DNA of 18,145 bases from Roseiflexaceae bacterium (GTDB taxonomy: Bacteria > Chloroflexota > Chloroflexia > Chloroflexales > Roseiflexaceae): the NCBI GenBank assembly GCA_014381165.1, contig JACMIM010000270.1, forward strand, positions 1-18,145. The letters run 5' to 3'. Numbering within the stretch: the stretch's first letter is position 1; each line of letters opens with the position of its first letter. The notes under the pieces are model-generated. The model saw only the letters and a list, made by a program, of their open reading frames with translations. It did no database searches and was not told the origin of the DNA. Position numbers and translations under genes: made by a program. This document shows, piece after piece, positions 1-6,920 of the stretch.

Positions 1-110
1 ACTGGATCGAATGTGCCGCCAAGCACCCCTATACGGTCGTTCTTAGGTTTTTTTTACTAGCTGTTACCCTTTTTTAATTATTATAACTAACGCAATTGGC
101 ACCTTCCGCT

Positions 111-149
111 TGTTTGGCTTTTTGGTGCTTTGCACCAAAAAGCGAAACA
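111..149. repeat. GGTGC/GCACC hairpin, copy 1
   Basis: An inverted repeat has 18-bp arms at 111-128 and 132-149 with one mismatch around a TTT loop. The core reads TTTTTGGTGC on the left and GCACCAAAAA on the right. The same core, with perfect 18-bp arms, recurs at 17256-17294. Because the stem contains T-runs or A-runs on both sides it could act as a bidirectional terminator. It may equally be part of a dispersed repeat family, since the box at 199-216 also recurs beside the second copy. Confidence 0.75.
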
Positions 150-198
150 GTTATTGATTATTTCCTTGCCCGCCGCAGGCGAAATGAAGGCTCTTGAG

Positions 199-216
199 CA
201 ACTGCGTAACTCCTAA
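199..216 (+). repeat. ACTGCGTAA box, copy 1
   Basis: The 18 bases here match 17335-17352 with a single difference (CTCC against GTCC). Both copies lie about 80-90 bp downstream of a GGTGC/GCACC hairpin in the same orientation. Similarity continues weakly to the left, with TGAAG followed by CT in both. The function is unknown. Confidence 0.65.
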
Positions 217-244
217 AAAGGTTGGTACAAAGCGCTCCACTATA

Positions 245-348
245 GCATCCCTACAGGAGTTGTAACCGCGCGTCAGCGCAAAGCGCGGGCTTAGGAGCGC
301 AGCCCCCGAAAAACACCCCGCCTCTTTTGATAATGCCGGCAGGGATGC
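245..348. repeat. Structured GC-rich intergenic element
   Basis: This block is bounded by an 8-bp inverted repeat, GCATCCCT at 245-252 and AGGGATGC at 341-348. Inside are two adjacent GC-rich hairpins: CCGCGC at 266-271 with GCGCGG at 283-288, and GGGCT at 287-291 with AGCCC at 301-305. AGGAGTT at 255-261 can also pair with AACTCCT at 208-214. The arrangement resembles a palindromic intergenic repeat of the REP or MITE kind, but I see only one copy in this window, so the classification is a guess. Confidence 0.35.
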
Positions 349-384
349 GATATGTTCGCATCTTCCCCAGGCCAACACAGAGTG

Positions 385-438
385 ACATGCGAACAGGGCG
401 CAGGAAACCATAATGTTTCCTGCGCCCTGTTCGCGTGT
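385..438 (-). terminator. Long hairpin ending the leftward operon
   Basis: There are perfect 20-bp arms at 389-408 and 415-434 around a 6-base loop (CATAAT). The stem extends to 24 bp (385-438) if one G-T pair is allowed. It begins only 12 bases beyond the stop codon of the leftward 82-residue gene, which is the place expected for a transcription terminator or a 3'-end stabilising structure. No clear U-run follows on the minus strand, so classical intrinsic termination is less certain than the hairpin itself. Confidence 0.6.
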
Positions 439-449
439 GTAAAGCACTG

Positions 450-698
450 TTACGCTGTTTCCAGTTCAGCTTCCACACCCTCCTGAATAAGATCCCAAAG
501 CATCCAGGGTACTGCGCGCCGGTCTTCGTCGTCGAGATCAGCGATGTAGGGCGCGATCAGCTCGGCCACATCGCGGCGATTGAGCTGAAAGGCACGTCGG
601 CCAAGCTTGTTGAAAACGCGGCAGGCAAGCAGATCGGTGAGATCGAACAAATCCTCTTCAGGAAGCCGCGTATCGGTTGAAAACAAGCGACCGCGCAT
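450..698 (-). CDS. Hypothetical protein, 82 residues, last gene of leftward operon
   Basis: I do not recognise this family. The product is small, soluble and acidic, with no membrane segment or signal peptide. It looks mostly helical, with residues about 12-35 and 42-80 rich in Leu, Glu and Asp, and has a WMLWDL stretch near residue 65. Its ATG lies two bases beyond the stop codon of the upstream membrane-protein gene, and a GAGGG about 11 bases upstream inside that gene can serve as ribosome binding site. The two are therefore almost certainly co-transcribed and probably translationally coupled. A strong hairpin follows the stop codon. It probably works with the membrane protein encoded upstream, but its role is unknown. 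Confidence 0.6.
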   Translation of the reverse strand: MRGRLFSTDTRLPEEDLFDLTDLLACRVFNKLGRRAFQLNRRDVAELIAPYIADLDDEDRRAVPWMLWDLIQEGVEAELETA

Positions 699-700
699 AG

Positions 701-1699
701 TTAAAAGCCCTCATCACGGCGCGACGGGCGCGCCTTTGGCTGCGGCTGGCGGGGCGTTTCGCGCGGCTCACGGGCAACCCGCTCGGCCTCGCTGTAGCGC
801 ACGGCGACAGCACGTTCTGCTGGGCGCTCGCCCCGATAGCGCGGCTCTTGATACTGCTCGTCGGTGTCAGGGGCCTGAAGCAGCATGTCCTGCTGATCGG
901 CCTGGTCGCCAGTGAACGACGAATTAACCAAACTGTCGCTGATATAGTCGAGTACATCACGGATATCATCATTGTCGTCAAGCGCGTGAAACGGAATCGT
1001 CGCCCCGCTAACGGTCTTAACGCTCGCGCCGATCTCTTGGAGCGTCCGGTCGATACCCGAAACAAGGCCGCGCATGACACCGGCCAGCTCTTCACGCTCT
1101 TCCAGTGTCAGGTTGGCAAAACCGAGTAACGCTTTCTCCTGCGCGCGCAACAGCGTGGCGCGAAGGATGGCGATATCAGCCTGCGTCTGCAGTTCGTAAC
1201 GCTTGACCAAGTGTGCCTGGCGCACTTGCTCCACCAGTTCCTCGCTGGTCACAGGGGTCCAGAGCAGCGCCGGGATCACAATAAAGCCAATAATGCCGAT
1301 CAGCACCTGCTGATACACCAGGTTGCTGTTTTTCACAACTTCCTGGGCCATCCACCAACTCCACTGTATTTGGAACGAGTAGTACAGCAAAAATAGTGCG
1401 CAGGCAACCACTACACCATAGCCCCAGGTACGAGCGTTAATTTTTTGCAGCAGCATACCACCGGGCGACCACGGGATGAGGAACGATACGAGCGACGGCG
1501 GCGCGAGCACCAGAATAGCGGTAAACGCCGCAGCAACCATCACATTGGTGGTCAGCTGCGACTGCACACCCCACCAATACACACCAGAGCCAACCATCGC
1601 GATGCTCGCAAGTATGGTCAGTAAGGATTTCGAAGTAAGCTGAAAACCAGATGGACGACGGCGCTGGCCGCGCACCATATCAAGATAACGACTACTCAA
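701..1699 (-). CDS. Four-helix membrane protein with long cytoplasmic tail, unknown function
   Basis: This 332-residue product matches no family I can name. Hydrophobic segments at about residues 25-44, 52-76, 94-112 and 131-149 suggest four transmembrane helices. A hydrophilic C-terminal half follows: residues 152-225 are Leu/Glu/Arg-rich and probably form helices or a coiled coil, 238-285 are acidic, and the last 45 residues are Arg/Pro/Glu-rich and probably disordered. The N-terminus carries an Arg cluster (residues 10-15), consistent with a cytoplasmic start. The TTG start at 1699 is supported by AAAGGA about seven bases upstream. The ATG seven codons further in (1678) has no such site. 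The gene is second in a leftward operon, between a lipoprotein (35-base gap) and the 82-residue gene (2-base gap), so an envelope function is a reasonable inference. Confidence 0.7.
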   Translation of the reverse strand: MSSRYLDMVRGQRRRPSGFQLTSKSLLTILASIAMVGSGVYWWGVQSQLTTNVMVAAAFTAILVLAPPSLVSFLIPWSPGGMLLQKINARTWGYGVVVACALFLLYYSFQIQWSWWMAQEVVKNSNLVYQQVLIGIIGFIVIPALLWTPVTSEELVEQVRQAHLVKRYELQTQADIAILRATLLRAQEKALLGFANLTLEEREELAGVMRGLVSGIDRTLQEIGASVKTVSGATIPFHALDDNDDIRDVLDYISDSLVNSSFTGDQADQQDMLLQAPDTDEQYQEPRYRGERPAERAVAVRYSEAERVAREPRETPRQPQPKARPSRRDEGF

Positions 1700-1734
1700 C
1701 TGCCGGTCCTTTCACAGACGATTTGTGCGTCTGG

Positions 1735-2421
1735 CTACGTCGCTGAAGCGGAAGAGGACGACGATCTATCGTGTTGCAGCAGACCAGCCGCATCGGCAAA
1801 GATAATCGATTCATCAACCAAAACAAACGCTTCAACTCGTTCGGTATAGCCGGCAGCGCGCATGCGCTCTTTAACTGCCGGCGAAATGGCCGTGAGGCCA
1901 TAATCAGTATCAATAGTATAAGGAACGGCAAGCGCCGCCACATCCTCCCGCCGAATAGTAAACGTGGCTATAGCACTAAACTGACCAATAATTTTCCCTA
2001 CCTCGAGATGTTGGCTTGTCAGTGGGTCAAACCAGAGCAACATGGCGGGAGCTGTGGCCCTGTATTCGCGTGCCACTTCGAACTCCTGCCGGTCATCCTG
2101 CTGTGCTTGCCACAGCGCCGCATTAGAAAGCGCTGGGATCGTTGGCACTGCGACGACTACCGATGGCTGCGGGGCAAGAATACCTGTTGGAAAAGGTGCA
2201 GTTGTCGGCGCAGCCCGCGCTGGTGTACTAGATGGCAGAACCCCAGCAGGGGGCTGAACAGGTGTACTTGACCCTTGTACAAGCGTTGCCAACACAGGCG
2301 CTGCTGATGGCAGCGTCACCACGGTCTGTTGACCTGTTTGCAAGGGCAGTGGCCGTGCGCAACCAGACAGCAGCACCATGAAAATAAACCAAAATTTTCG
2401 TATCAATACATTATAGAACAC
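1735..2421 (-). CDS. Predicted lipoprotein, first gene of leftward operon
   Basis: The 228-residue product starts with a short basic-hydrophobic leader ending in the lipobox LSGC, with Cys at residue 21 as the presumed acylated residue. It should be exported and membrane-anchored. A low-complexity Pro/Thr/Ala/Val linker spans about residues 22-90. A folded region of unrecognised family follows (about 95-215), and the protein ends in a run of Ser. The start used here is GTG at 2421. A TTG five codons downstream (2406) gives an equally good signal peptide. Neither has a Shine-Dalgarno sequence, and the promoter at 2430-2458 would start transcription near 2423, so the message may be leaderless. 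The two genes behind it encode a membrane protein and a small soluble protein. Confidence 0.65.
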   Translation of the reverse strand: MFYNVLIRKFWFIFMVLLSGCARPLPLQTGQQTVVTLPSAAPVLATLVQGSSTPVQPPAGVLPSSTPARAAPTTAPFPTGILAPQPSVVVAVPTIPALSNAALWQAQQDDRQEFEVAREYRATAPAMLLWFDPLTSQHLEVGKIIGQFSAIATFTIRREDVAALAVPYTIDTDYGLTAISPAVKERMRAAGYTERVEAFVLVDESIIFADAAGLLQHDRSSSSSASAT

Positions 2422-2429
2422 TTGTTCGA

Positions 2430-2458
2430 AGTATAACGGCTAACCACGTACTTGTCAA
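2430..2458 (-). promoter_or_regulatory. Promoter of the leftward lipoprotein operon
   Basis: On the minus strand, TTGACA (2458-2453) is followed by a 17-base spacer and TATACT (2435-2430). The -35 element is perfect and the -10 element matches at five of six positions. The predicted transcription start, near 2423, is only about two bases before the GTG start codon at 2421. Confidence 0.6.
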
Positions 2459-2640
2459 TAGTTTGTGGCATAACACGTATCCCTTCACATCTCACAATAG
2501 TCACATTTTTACCTTTTTACAACCACCCTATAGTCCTATTATGTAATAATACTGCTGCTACACAGGCTCGCAAGCAGCCTCTGGTAGAAGTGATGGAAGA
2601 TTGCTAGCAACAACTTATAAGTACGCATACACGGTATTGT

Positions 2641-2670
2641 ATTATATCACACGCTGAAAGCAACTGTCAA
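2641..2670 (-). promoter_or_regulatory. Second leftward promoter, consensus -35 and -10
   Basis: On the minus strand, TTGACA (2670-2665), an 18-base spacer and TATAAT (2646-2641) give both hexamers at full consensus. The predicted start is near 2634, about 210 bases before the lipoprotein start codon. It would produce either a long-leader transcript of that operon or a separate small RNA. I see no clear terminator that decides between these. Confidence 0.5.
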
Positions 2671-2740
2671 TATTCATCGTATAGAAATAGGCAACCATAC
2701 GCACTGTATCACTCCAAAATACTATACGACTAGGGCACTC

Positions 2741-2769
2741 TTGCTTTTTCACTACCGGCGTCATATAAT
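2741..2769 (+). promoter_or_regulatory. Promoter of the S1-domain gene
   Basis: TTGCTT (2741-2746), a 17-base spacer and a perfect TATAAT (2764-2769) face the S1 gene. The predicted start is near 2776, giving a leader of about 70 bases before the ATG at 2849. Confidence 0.65.
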
Positions 2770-2848
2770 ATGCTTGGAAAGCACCATATCATAACAGCCG
2801 TCCATCCGCTGGGGAATCCGCCTTTCCGAACAGCAGCGAGAACGAGCT

Positions 2849-4042
2849 ATGCTCGATGAGCAAACCCCCGCCATGCTCCATGCTAGTGTGGCCGACGCGC
2901 AAAACGCCCAAGACATCGAAGACCGCGCCCTGATGGAGCAGTTTCTTGCCGATCCTGCCCACGACTATCGTAATCTTCAATATGGAGACACGGTAGACGG
3001 TGTAATCATGCGTGTCGACAAAGACGAGGTTCTGGTCAATATCGGCGCAAAGGCCGAGGGCGTGGTTCCTACGCGCGAAATGCAGTCGATGACCCTGGAA
3101 GACCGTAGTGAACTCAAGCCAGGTGACATACTGCTCGTGTGCGTTGTCCAAACCGAAGACAAAGAAGGCCGCGCTATCCTGTCGGTCGATAAGGCGCTCC
3201 AAGAGAAGAGTTGGCGCGTGCTTCAGCAGACCCACGAGAGCGGTGATGTGATTGACGCCAGAGTGGTCAATTATAATAAGGGTGGGTTGCTGGTCAATCT
3301 TGATGGTGTGCGCGGTTTTGTGCCCTCCTCCCAGGTCACGAGCATCAGCCGCGGCCCAGAGACTCAGAAGCAAAGCGATATGGCCAAGCTTGTCGGTCAG
3401 TCGCTGTCGCTTAAGGTGATCGAGATCAATCGGAATCGCAATCGCCTGATTCTTTCTGAACGCCAGGCCGCTCAGGAGGTTCGCGATGGCCGGAAAGGCG
3501 AGCTTCTCTCCTCGCTCAAAGAAGGCGACACGCGCACCGGCGTCGTTACATCCGTCTGCGACTTCGGCGCATTTGTCGATATTGGCGGGGCAGATGGGCT
3601 TGTCCATCTGTCAGAAATCTCGTGGAGCCGAGTCAAGCACCCCTCGGAGGTGCTCAAGGCTGGTGATAAGGTGCAGGTATTTGTACTTGGTATCGACAAT
3701 GACCGCAAGCGGATAGCGCTTTCGATCAAGCGAACCCAGCATGAGCCATGGGTCACGGTGAACGACCGCTACCAACTCGGTCAGGCGGTCGAGGCAATCA
3801 TCACACAACTCGCCTCATTCGGCGCATTTGCCCGCATCGAGGATGGCGTCGAGGGTCTGATTCACGTGTCGGAAATGGGCGATGGACGTGTCCAGCATCC
3901 CCGCGATGTGGTCGCCGAGGGTGAGACTGTGGCGGTGCGGATCATTCGGATCGACCCGGCCCGCAAGCGGATTGGCTTGAGCATGCGGCAGCCGGGAGAG
4001 GGCGAAAGCCCAGCGGACACGGCGGTGGACGAGGGCACATAA
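2849..4042 (+). CDS. rpsA: 30S ribosomal protein S1-like protein, four S1 domains
   Basis: This 397-residue protein consists of four tandem S1 RNA-binding (OB-fold) domains at about residues 44-115, 132-204, 223-293 and 309-380. The last two are the most canonical, each with a FGAF segment and a GL-H-SE motif. A short acidic tail follows. Proteins of this build bind mRNA at the 30S subunit and help translation initiation. The E. coli protein has six domains, whereas four-domain forms are usual in Firmicutes and related phyla. The start at 2849 lacks a strong ribosome binding site. ATGs at 2873 or 2933 would remove only the poorly conserved N-terminus. It has its own promoter (2741-2769) and lies 157 bases before clpC. 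It could be a general RNA-binding S1 protein rather than a true ribosomal S1. Confidence 0.85.
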   Translation: MLDEQTPAMLHASVADAQNAQDIEDRALMEQFLADPAHDYRNLQYGDTVDGVIMRVDKDEVLVNIGAKAEGVVPTREMQSMTLEDRSELKPGDILLVCVVQTEDKEGRAILSVDKALQEKSWRVLQQTHESGDVIDARVVNYNKGGLLVNLDGVRGFVPSSQVTSISRGPETQKQSDMAKLVGQSLSLKVIEINRNRNRLILSERQAAQEVRDGRKGELLSSLKEGDTRTGVVTSVCDFGAFVDIGGADGLVHLSEISWSRVKHPSEVLKAGDKVQVFVLGIDNDRKRIALSIKRTQHEPWVTVNDRYQLGQAVEAIITQLASFGAFARIEDGVEGLIHVSEMGDGRVQHPRDVVAEGETVAVRIIRIDPARKRIGLSMRQPGEGESPADTAVDEGT

Positions 4043-4199
4043 ATCCATCCTCGCGCCGCCCGCGTACTAGAAAGAATTCACTCAGCATGTCGGTCTGTTG
4101 GCTGCAATGGCGCGGCGCTGTGCAAAGCAGGCACATACAAGTACCAGCGTGCGCAGGGTGAATCGGGCGGAAAGCCGTCAGTTAGTCTGGAGAAAACCC

Positions 4200-6770
4200 A
4201 TGTCATCCGACCGCGTGTACGATAAGTTTACCAAGCGGGCCAAGCAGGTGTTACAGTTGGCCACCGAAGAGGCAAAAGCCTTTAATCATCCATATATCGG
4301 CACTGAGCATATCCTTCTTGGGTTGATTCGTGAAGGCGAAGGCGTCGCGGCCCGCGTGCTTGACGACCTGGGCGTAAAGCTTTCACAGGCCCGTCACGCG
4401 GTCGAATTCATTGTTGGCGTTGGCGAGCCAACCACGCGTGGCGAGCAAGATTTGACCGCACGGGCTAAGAAGGTGATCGAGTATGCGATTGATGAGGCCA
4501 AACGCCTGAATCACCATTATATTGGTACCGAGCATCTACTGCTCGGCCTGGTGCGCAATGGTGAGGGCGTGGCTACTGGCGTGCTCGATATCATGGGTGT
4601 CTCGTTGGAGCAGGTGCGCACCCAGGTGATGCGCGTGTTGCGCCAAGGTACAGCAAGCTCGATGGAGCGCTCGTCTTCGAGCAGCGGCAGTAGCAGCGGC
4701 TCCTCCTCCTCCGGAAGCAGCGGATCCGCAAACCGACAAAGCAAGACACCCTACCTGGACGCATTGGGCACCGATCTTACCGAGATGGCTGAGGCTGGTC
4801 GCCTCGACCCAGTGATCGGACGGGCACATGAGATCGACCGTGTGATTCAGATTCTTTCGCGCCGCACAAAGAACAACCCCGCCCTGATCGGCGAGCCAGG
4901 CGTTGGCAAGACGGCGATCGTCGAAGGGCTGGCCCAGCGCATCATCGCCGGCGATGTGCCCGACAGTATCAAGGGTAAGCGCGTGGTGACACTGGATATG
5001 GGTGCGCTGGTGGCTGGCACCAAGTACCGTGGCCAGTTCGAGGAGCGCCTGAAACGGGTGGTCGACGAGATCAAGGAAACGCGTTGTATTCTGTTTATCG
5101 ACGAGTTTCACACGATCATCGGTGCAGGTGGCGCGGAAGGCACACTCGACGCGGCCAATATTCTCAAGCCAGCACTTTCGCGTGGCGAACTTCAGACCGT
5201 GGGCGCAACCACGCTCGATGAGTACCGCAAGTACATCGAGCGCGACGCCGCGCTGGAGCGGCGCTTCCAGCCAGTGATGGTCGAAGAACCGTCAATCGAG
5301 GAGACGGTCGATATTCTGCGCGGTATTAAGTCACGCTACGAGGATTTTCATCAACTTCAGATCGCCGACGAAGCTATCAAGGCTGCAGCTGCCCTTTCGG
5401 CACGCTACGTGCCCGACCGTTTTCTGCCGGACAAGGCGATTGACCTGATCGATGAGGCGGCGGCACGTGTGCGCATGACCCGCTCGGCCACGCCACCTTC
5501 GTTGCGCGATGCGCTGCGTGGCCTGGAAGCCATCCGCAAGGAGCGCGAGGCAGCAATCGAAGACCGTCAGTATGACTTGGCCAGTGACTTGCGCGAGCGC
5601 GAGGAGCGCATGCAGGGCAAGATTATCAAGCTGGAGAACGAGCTTGGTATCGGCGATGGCACCGGCTCTTCCAGCGAGCGCCCGTATGTGACCGAAGAGG
5701 ACATTGCCGAGGTTATCGGAATGTGGACGGGCGTGCCAGTCAAGCGGCTCAGGGGCGACGAAACCGCCCGGTTGCTCGACATGGAGAAGGTGCTGCACAG
5801 CCGCGTTGTCGGCCAAGAAGAAGCAGTCGTTACGATCTCAAAGGCCGTGCGGCGCGCCCGTGCTGGCTTGAAAGACCCCAAACGGCCGATCGGCTCGTTT
5901 ATCTTCCTTGGGCCTACCGGCGTCGGTAAAACTGAGTTGGCCAAAGCGCTGGCTGAGTTTATGTTCGGCTCAGAGGATTCGCTGATTAAGATCGACATGT
6001 CGGAGTTCCAGGAACGCCACACTACTTCGCGACTGGTTGGCTCCCCCCCCGGCTATGTCGGTTATGGCGATGGCGGCCAGCTGACCGACGCAGTGCGGCG
6101 CAAACCTTACTCGGTCGTTCTGTTCGACGAGATCGAGAAGGCGCATCCGGACGCCTTTAATCTGTTGCTTCAGGTGTTGGAAGACGGCAACCTGACCGAT
6201 GGCAAGGGCCGCAAGGTTGACTTCCGCAACACAATCATCATTATGACCTCGAACGTCGGCACCGAGCACATTCGGCGGGCGTCCAAGATCGGCTTCTCAA
6301 CGCTGACCGGTCTCGATTTGGACAATGACGATGTGCGCAAAAAGGTCGACGATGCGCTGAAGCAAATGTTTCGGCCTGAGTTTCTCAACCGCGTCGACGC
6401 TAAAATCATCTTCCACCCGCTCACGAATAGCGAGATTCGCGAGATCTCGACGATTATGATCAAGCGGGTCGAAAAGCAGCTTGGTGAGCACGGCATCACC
6501 CTGGAACTGCGCGACGACGCGTATGAATTGCTGGCCCAGCGCGGCTACGATCCAGCCTTTGGCGCACGCCCACTGCGCCGGATCATTACCAACCTGATCG
6601 AAGACCCACTTTCTGAGGGCTTTCTGGAAGGGCGCTTCAAAAGCGGCGATCAAGTTGTGGTCGATGCCGCCACAATCGAGAATGGCGAGACGTATTTGCG
6701 CCTGCGTTCAGCTAGCGAAGTGACAAGCAGCGCACCCTCAACCGAGGAAGAGGCCGAGCCAGTCGCCTAG
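4200..6770 (+). CDS. clpC: ATP-dependent Clp protease ATPase subunit ClpC
   Basis: ClpC is a hexameric AAA+ unfoldase that feeds proteins to ClpP. The 856-residue product has every expected part: two N-terminal Clp repeats (about 1-145), a Ser/Gly-rich linker (153-178), and AAA-1 with Walker A GEPGVGKT (231-238) and Walker B ILFIDE (297-302). A middle domain with a UVR-like segment (about 437-472) follows, then AAA-2 with GPTGVGKT (571-578) and VVLFDE (639-644). The ClpP-docking tripeptide IGF (697-699) and the C-terminal D2-small domain complete it. The ATG at 4200 is chosen because TGGAG lies seven bases upstream and the protein then begins like family members. The open frame extends to 4098, but that 34-residue extension is atypical. 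I see no CIRCE or CtsR operator upstream, and ctsR, mcsA and mcsB are absent here. A terminator follows. Confidence 0.97.
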   Translation: MSSDRVYDKFTKRAKQVLQLATEEAKAFNHPYIGTEHILLGLIREGEGVAARVLDDLGVKLSQARHAVEFIVGVGEPTTRGEQDLTARAKKVIEYAIDEAKRLNHHYIGTEHLLLGLVRNGEGVATGVLDIMGVSLEQVRTQVMRVLRQGTASSMERSSSSSGSSSGSSSSGSSGSANRQSKTPYLDALGTDLTEMAEAGRLDPVIGRAHEIDRVIQILSRRTKNNPALIGEPGVGKTAIVEGLAQRIIAGDVPDSIKGKRVVTLDMGALVAGTKYRGQFEERLKRVVDEIKETRCILFIDEFHTIIGAGGAEGTLDAANILKPALSRGELQTVGATTLDEYRKYIERDAALERRFQPVMVEEPSIEETVDILRGIKSRYEDFHQLQIADEAIKAAAALSARYVPDRFLPDKAIDLIDEAAARVRMTRSATPPSLRDALRGLEAIRKEREAAIEDRQYDLASDLREREERMQGKIIKLENELGIGDGTGSSSERPYVTEEDIAEVIGMWTGVPVKRLRGDETARLLDMEKVLHSRVVGQEEAVVTISKAVRRARAGLKDPKRPIGSFIFLGPTGVGKTELAKALAEFMFGSEDSLIKIDMSEFQERHTTSRLVGSPPGYVGYGDGGQLTDAVRRKPYSVVLFDEIEKAHPDAFNLLLQVLEDGNLTDGKGRKVDFRNTIIIMTSNVGTEHIRRASKIGFSTLTGLDLDNDDVRKKVDDALKQMFRPEFLNRVDAKIIFHPLTNSEIREISTIMIKRVEKQLGEHGITLELRDDAYELLAQRGYDPAFGARPLRRIITNLIEDPLSEGFLEGRFKSGDQVVVDAATIENGETYLRLRSASEVTSSAPSTEEEAEPVA

Positions 6771-6817
6771 CCGGTGTGCGACCCAAATCGGTGTAGGGGC
6801 AATGGATATAGGACGAT

Positions 6818-6858
6818 GGGTGTGGGAGCACGATGTATCGTGCCCCCACACCCGTTTT
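6818..6858 (+). terminator. Intrinsic terminator after clpC
   Basis: There are 17-base arms at 6818-6834 and 6837-6853 with one mismatch, built on GGGTGTGGG and CCCACACCC, followed at once by GTTTTG. It starts 48 bases after the clpC stop codon. The T-run is short, so termination may be partial and allow read-through to radA. Confidence 0.7.
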
Positions 6859-6862
6859 GAGT

Positions 6863-6868
6863 TATAAT
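6863..6868 (+). promoter_or_regulatory. Possible -10 element for radA
   Basis: A perfect TATAAT hexamer lies directly behind the clpC terminator and about 50 bases before the radA start. No recognisable -35 element sits at the right distance (6840-6845 is GTGCCC), so the assignment rests on the -10 and the position alone. Confidence 0.4.
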
Positions 6869-6920
6869 CAGCGCACATGTGGGCGAATTCTTTGTGCTTC
6901 TGAGTACTAACGAGACGAAC

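Larger units (their letters stand above)
1..449. other. Non-coding repeat-rich spacer, left edge
   Basis: No convincing gene is present in this stretch. Positions 1-110 are AT-rich, with T-runs near 49-56 and 70-75, and I can assign nothing to them. After that come an 18-bp hairpin (111-149), a short box that recurs near 17335 (199-216), a GC-rich block with several nested hairpins (245-348), and a long perfect hairpin just beyond the end of the leftward operon (385-438). Open frames here on the minus strand run straight through these inverted repeats, have no ribosome binding site and resemble no protein I know, so I treat the stretch as regulatory or repeat DNA. Confidence 0.6.
2422..2848. 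other. AT-rich divergent control region
   Basis: No gene is visible in this 427-base spacer between the leftward lipoprotein operon and the rightward S1 gene. It is clearly richer in A+T than the flanking genes. It contains three promoter-like sequences with near-consensus sigma-70 elements (two leftward, one rightward), a 10-bp palindrome TTGCTAGCAA at 2601-2610, and an imperfect hairpin with 8-base arms at 2561-2568 and 2576-2583. Confidence 0.6.

Noticed and set aside
151..447. 98-codon minus-strand frame in the left spacer
   Set aside because: It runs through three inverted repeats including the 385-438 hairpin, has no ribosome binding site and no recognisable protein features.
2789..3607. 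272-codon open frame on the minus strand opposite the S1 gene
   Set aside because: It lies wholly against the four-domain S1 protein, has no family resemblance or ribosome binding site, and such mirror frames are common in high-GC coding sequence.
4098..4199. N-terminal extension of ClpC by 34 residues
   Set aside because: The extension is basic and unlike the family, and the ATG at 4200 has a good Shine-Dalgarno sequence and the standard ClpC N-terminus.
4043..4199. CIRCE or CtsR operator, or promoter, before clpC
   Set aside because: I looked for paired TTAGCACTC/GAGTGCTAA and GGTCAAA repeats and for spaced -35/-10 hexamers and saw none. clpC may be read from the S1 promoter.
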